From: an uncultured bacterium
Lineage (GTDB): Bacteria > Cyanobacteriota > Vampirovibrionia > Gastranaerophilales > Gastranaerophilaceae
NCBI GenBank assembly: GCA_900314375.1
Contig: OMVC01000042.1
Span: 1 to 16,316 of the forward strand
Reading direction: 5' to 3'
Length of the DNA stretch: 16,316 nt
The notes beneath the pieces were generated by a model. It was not told where the DNA came from. It worked only from the letters and a program-made list of their open reading frames with translations, and ran no database searches. Shown in pieces: positions 14,746-16,316 of this stretch (position 1 is its first letter; each line of letters begins with the position of its first letter). Position numbers and translations under genes: made by a program.

Positions 14746-15116
14746 AAATCTTTATCCTCCTCATTGTCTGATGAAGTTTTATCATCTTTATTTTTCATTT
14801 TTTCAAATTGTGCCATTTTTCTTATAAATTCTTCGGGACTTACCACAATTACTTTCGGCTCTTTTGAAGCATAATACTTATCGTACAATTTTACAAGCCC
14901 CATAGAAATTAGCGCTGTACAAACCAAAACCGCCATAGGAGAAAATGAAACTCCAAACACCGGCGGAATTAAATAAAATCCGGCAAACTTAAATATATAA
15001 TGAAACAACGGATAATTCGGATTTATATTCGGAACAAGCGATAATAAACAAGTTCCCACAACAAAATATAAATACAAATTTAATATTCTTATTATATATA
15101 TCAAAAATTTTGCCAT
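14742..15116 (-). CDS. diverged YggT-like membrane protein with charged tail
   Basis: A 124-residue protein with two hydrophobic stretches (about 4-32 and 45-78) and a strongly charged C-terminus (EKMKNKDDKTSSDNEEDKDL). The hydrophobic part lines up by eye with the downstream YggT: CLLSLVPNINPN with CLLTWIPNLDWN, then FYLIPPVFGVSFSPMAVLV with KKFIPPVGPFDLSPVVAMI. It is therefore proposed as a diverged paralogue that gained a cytosolic tail with the segment KEPKVIVVSPEEFIRKM. It overlaps the downstream yggT by four bases and follows the phosphorylase gene by six. Function unknown. Confidence 0.75.
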   Translation of the reverse strand: MAKFLIYIIRILNLYLYFVVGTCLLSLVPNINPNYPLFHYIFKFAGFYLIPPVFGVSFSPMAVLVCTALISMGLVKLYDKYYASKEPKVIVVSPEEFIRKMAQFEKMKNKDDKTSSDNEEDKDL

Positions 15117-15122
15117 AATAAC

Positions 15123-15926
15123 CTATATATCTTGAATATTTGTTGAATTTTTACATTCACAATTGTTCAATTCAGACGGAATTTTTTCTATCATTTTGAA
15201 TAATAGCGATTTCAAATTTTCAACATTATTATTAAATACTTCTAATACAGCTTCGTGGGAAACAGGAGGAACATCTCCGACCAATCCCGCATCATAATCG
15301 GTTATAAGAGAAATATTTAACGGACACATATTCAATTCTTTAACCAAATATGCTTCAGGAAATGCTGTCATATTGATTACCTGCCATCCTTGATTGGTAA
15401 AGAATGCCGATTCTGCTTTCGTAGAAAATCTCGGGCCATTGATAACAACGACAGTACCGCCGTCATGTACATTTATCCCGAGTTCACGAGCTGTAGAAAC
15501 GGCAAGTTTTCTTAATTCAGGGCAGTATGTATCGGCAGGTGATGGATGTTGAACCACAGGACCTTCAAAGAATGTTGTTTTTCTGCCGTCTGTCCAATCT
15601 ACAAATTGATCGCATATTACGAAATCGCCCGGTTTAACTTCTTTTTGCAAGCTCCCTGCCGCACAAGGTGAAATAACTCTTTTACATCCCAAATGCTTCA
15701 TTGCCCATACATTTGCTCTAAAGTTTACTAAATGCGGCGGTATAGAATGGTTTCTGCCATGTCTAGGCATAAATGCCACCCTGTGATTCCCGATTTTGCC
15801 TATAAAAACGCTGTCGCTCGGTTTGCCGTACGGGGTATCAAGACTTACTTCTTCAATATCAGATAAAAAACTGTAAAATCCCGAGCCACCGAATACACCT
15901 ATATCAGCTTTATTTAATATTTCCAT
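15123..15926 (-). CDS. mtnP: MTAP/PNP-family purine nucleoside phosphorylase
   Basis: A 267-residue cytosolic phosphorylase of the trimeric PNP/MTAP class. Visible: the phosphate-site GVFGGSGFY (10-18), MPRHGRNHSIPPHLVNFRAN (53-72), SPCAAGSLQ (86-94), and NMTAFPEAYLVKEL (185-198) around the ribose and methylthio pocket. D210 and D212 in TDYD are the aspartates that in MTAP contact a 6-aminopurine, so methylthioadenosine is the likely substrate; a 6-oxopurine nucleoside cannot be excluded. The C-terminal 15 residues are polar and not conserved. AAGGAG six bases before the ATG is a strong ribosome-binding site. It is the first gene of the operon with the YggT-like genes and trkAH. Confidence 0.88.
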   Translation of the reverse strand: MEILNKADIGVFGGSGFYSFLSDIEEVSLDTPYGKPSDSVFIGKIGNHRVAFMPRHGRNHSIPPHLVNFRANVWAMKHLGCKRVISPCAAGSLQKEVKPGDFVICDQFVDWTDGRKTTFFEGPVVQHPSPADTYCPELRKLAVSTARELGINVHDGGTVVVINGPRFSTKAESAFFTNQGWQVINMTAFPEAYLVKELNMCPLNISLITDYDAGLVGDVPPVSHEAVLEVFNNNVENLKSLLFKMIEKIPSELNNCECKNSTNIQDI

Positions 15927-15959
15927 AATTACTCCTTATTATCCTCTTATAACAAAGTA

Positions 15960-15988
15960 ATTTTACAATATAAATTTAAAATGTTCAA
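15960..15988 (-). promoter_or_regulatory. promoter of the mtnP-yggT-trkAH operon
   Basis: On the minus strand TTGAAC (15983-15988) and TAAAAT (15960-15965) are separated by 17 bases. Transcription would start near 15953, giving a leader of about 27 bases. A second possible extended -10, TGtTATAAG, lies closer to the gene at 15946-15954. No other convincing promoter was seen inside the five-gene operon. Confidence 0.5.
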
Positions 15989-15990
15989 CT

Positions 15991-16091
15991 TATGAAAAAT
16001 GGATGTCAAGAAGTCATGATGTCATGAAGGCAAGAGGGCAGACATTTTATATAATTGAAAATTGAAAGTTGAAAATGGAAAATTGTTTCTG
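15991..16091 (+). repeat. repeat unit copy 1
   Basis: Head ATGAAAAATGGATGT (15992-16006), a variable middle of about 30 bases, then a 55-base tail (16037-16091) that is identical to 16262-16316. The tail core is built from GAAAATTGAAAGTTGAAAAT-like reiterations. Confidence 0.75.
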
Positions 16092-16100
16092 TTTTTTAAT

Positions 16101-16178
16101 TTCCCCTCCCTTGGGGGAGGGAGGAAAATCGGTTTGAGTTTGAAAAAACTAAAACCTGATTTTACGGGAGAGGGTTTT
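16101..16178. repeat. MITE-like fold-back element with C-rich ends
   Basis: Three parts: a hairpin CCCTCCC (16104-16110), loop TTGG, GGGAGGG (16115-16121); a longer hairpin at 16125-16163 with 16 base pairs, one bulge, one mismatch and a GAAA loop (16142-16145); and GGGAGAGGG (16166-16174), which could also pair with the left C-rich block. The ends resemble the palindromes bounding the DUF559 gene. No coding capacity. Confidence 0.55.
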
Positions 16179-16183
16179 ATTTA

Positions 16184-16316
16184 ATGAAAAATAGATGTGT
16201 AGAGGCTTGGAGGCGTAAAGGCGTAGGCTTTTTATAGAAAGGTGGCAGGAAGACACATGAAGGCAGACATTTTATATAATTGAAAATTGAAAGTTGAAAA
16301 TGGAAAATTGTTTCTG
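16184..16316 (+). repeat. repeat unit copy 2, cut by the window end
   Basis: The head ATGAAAAATAGATGT (16184-16198) differs from copy 1 at one position. The variable middle is about 63 bases and unlike that of copy 1. The tail from 16262 is identical to 16037-16091 as far as the window reaches. Confidence 0.7.

Larger units (their letters stand above)
15927..16316. other. gene-free region with repeats
   Basis: These 390 bases have no convincing gene. They hold the operon promoter, two copies of a repeat unit and one fold-back element, listed separately. The segments 16007-16036 and 16199-16261 are low-complexity and built of small reiterations such as GTCATGAT-GTCATGAA and GGCGTAAAGGCGTAGG. 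Confidence 0.7.

Noticed and set aside
15991..16316. Right-hand repeats considered as a CRISPR array
   Set aside because: Only two units, with repeats of 55 bases, unequal spacing, reiterated low-complexity middles and no cas genes.

Overview
The window reads as an AT-rich chromosomal segment of a diderm bacterium. The evidence for an outer membrane is an adjacent pair of LptC- and LptA-like genes with a membrane anchor and a signal peptide. The combination of low GC, a TagD-type cytidylyltransferase, LptC/LptA, YggT-type membrane proteins and TrkA/TrkH would fit a non-photosynthetic relative of Cyanobacteria (Gastranaerophilales / 'Melainabacteria'). That placement is an inference from gene content and composition, not shown directly.

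Left end (1-1300): the first 64 bases are richer in GC than what follows and may be the edge of a gene outside the window. Then come a minus-strand zinc-ribbon membrane protein (61-672), a gap that may hold a decayed transposase end, and a plus-strand tagD-like gene (CDP-glycerol synthesis).

Central plus-strand block (1300-6670): proS, an lptC-lptA-TPR cluster with 1 and 4 nt gaps, and dprA. These serve proline charging, lipopolysaccharide transport across the periplasm, and DNA uptake or recombination.

Accessory insert (6670-8556): dprA and topA, often neighbours in bacteria, are separated here by about 1.9 kb. It holds an unrecognised one-helix membrane protein, a DUF559 (Vsr-like endonuclease fold) gene bounded by inverted C/T-rich palindromes, and an unrecognised exported protein. 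This is the most mobile-element-like part of the window.

topA (8557-10836) encodes topoisomerase I with four Cys4 zinc modules. It is followed by a LysM-glucosaminidase gene without a signal peptide, which meets trkH tail to tail with 3 nt between.

Right minus-strand operon (15926 to 11635): an MTAP/PNP-family phosphorylase, two adjacent YggT-like membrane proteins, trkA and trkH. All are tightly spaced or overlapping and read from one recognisable promoter at 15960-15988. The last 390 bases have no gene. They hold a repeated unit with an identical 55-base tail (two copies, the second cut by the window end) and, between the copies, a compact fold-back element whose C-rich ends resemble those of the DUF559 cassette.

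Several sigma70-like promoters are readable. Two of them lie so close to the start codon that the mRNAs may be leaderless.
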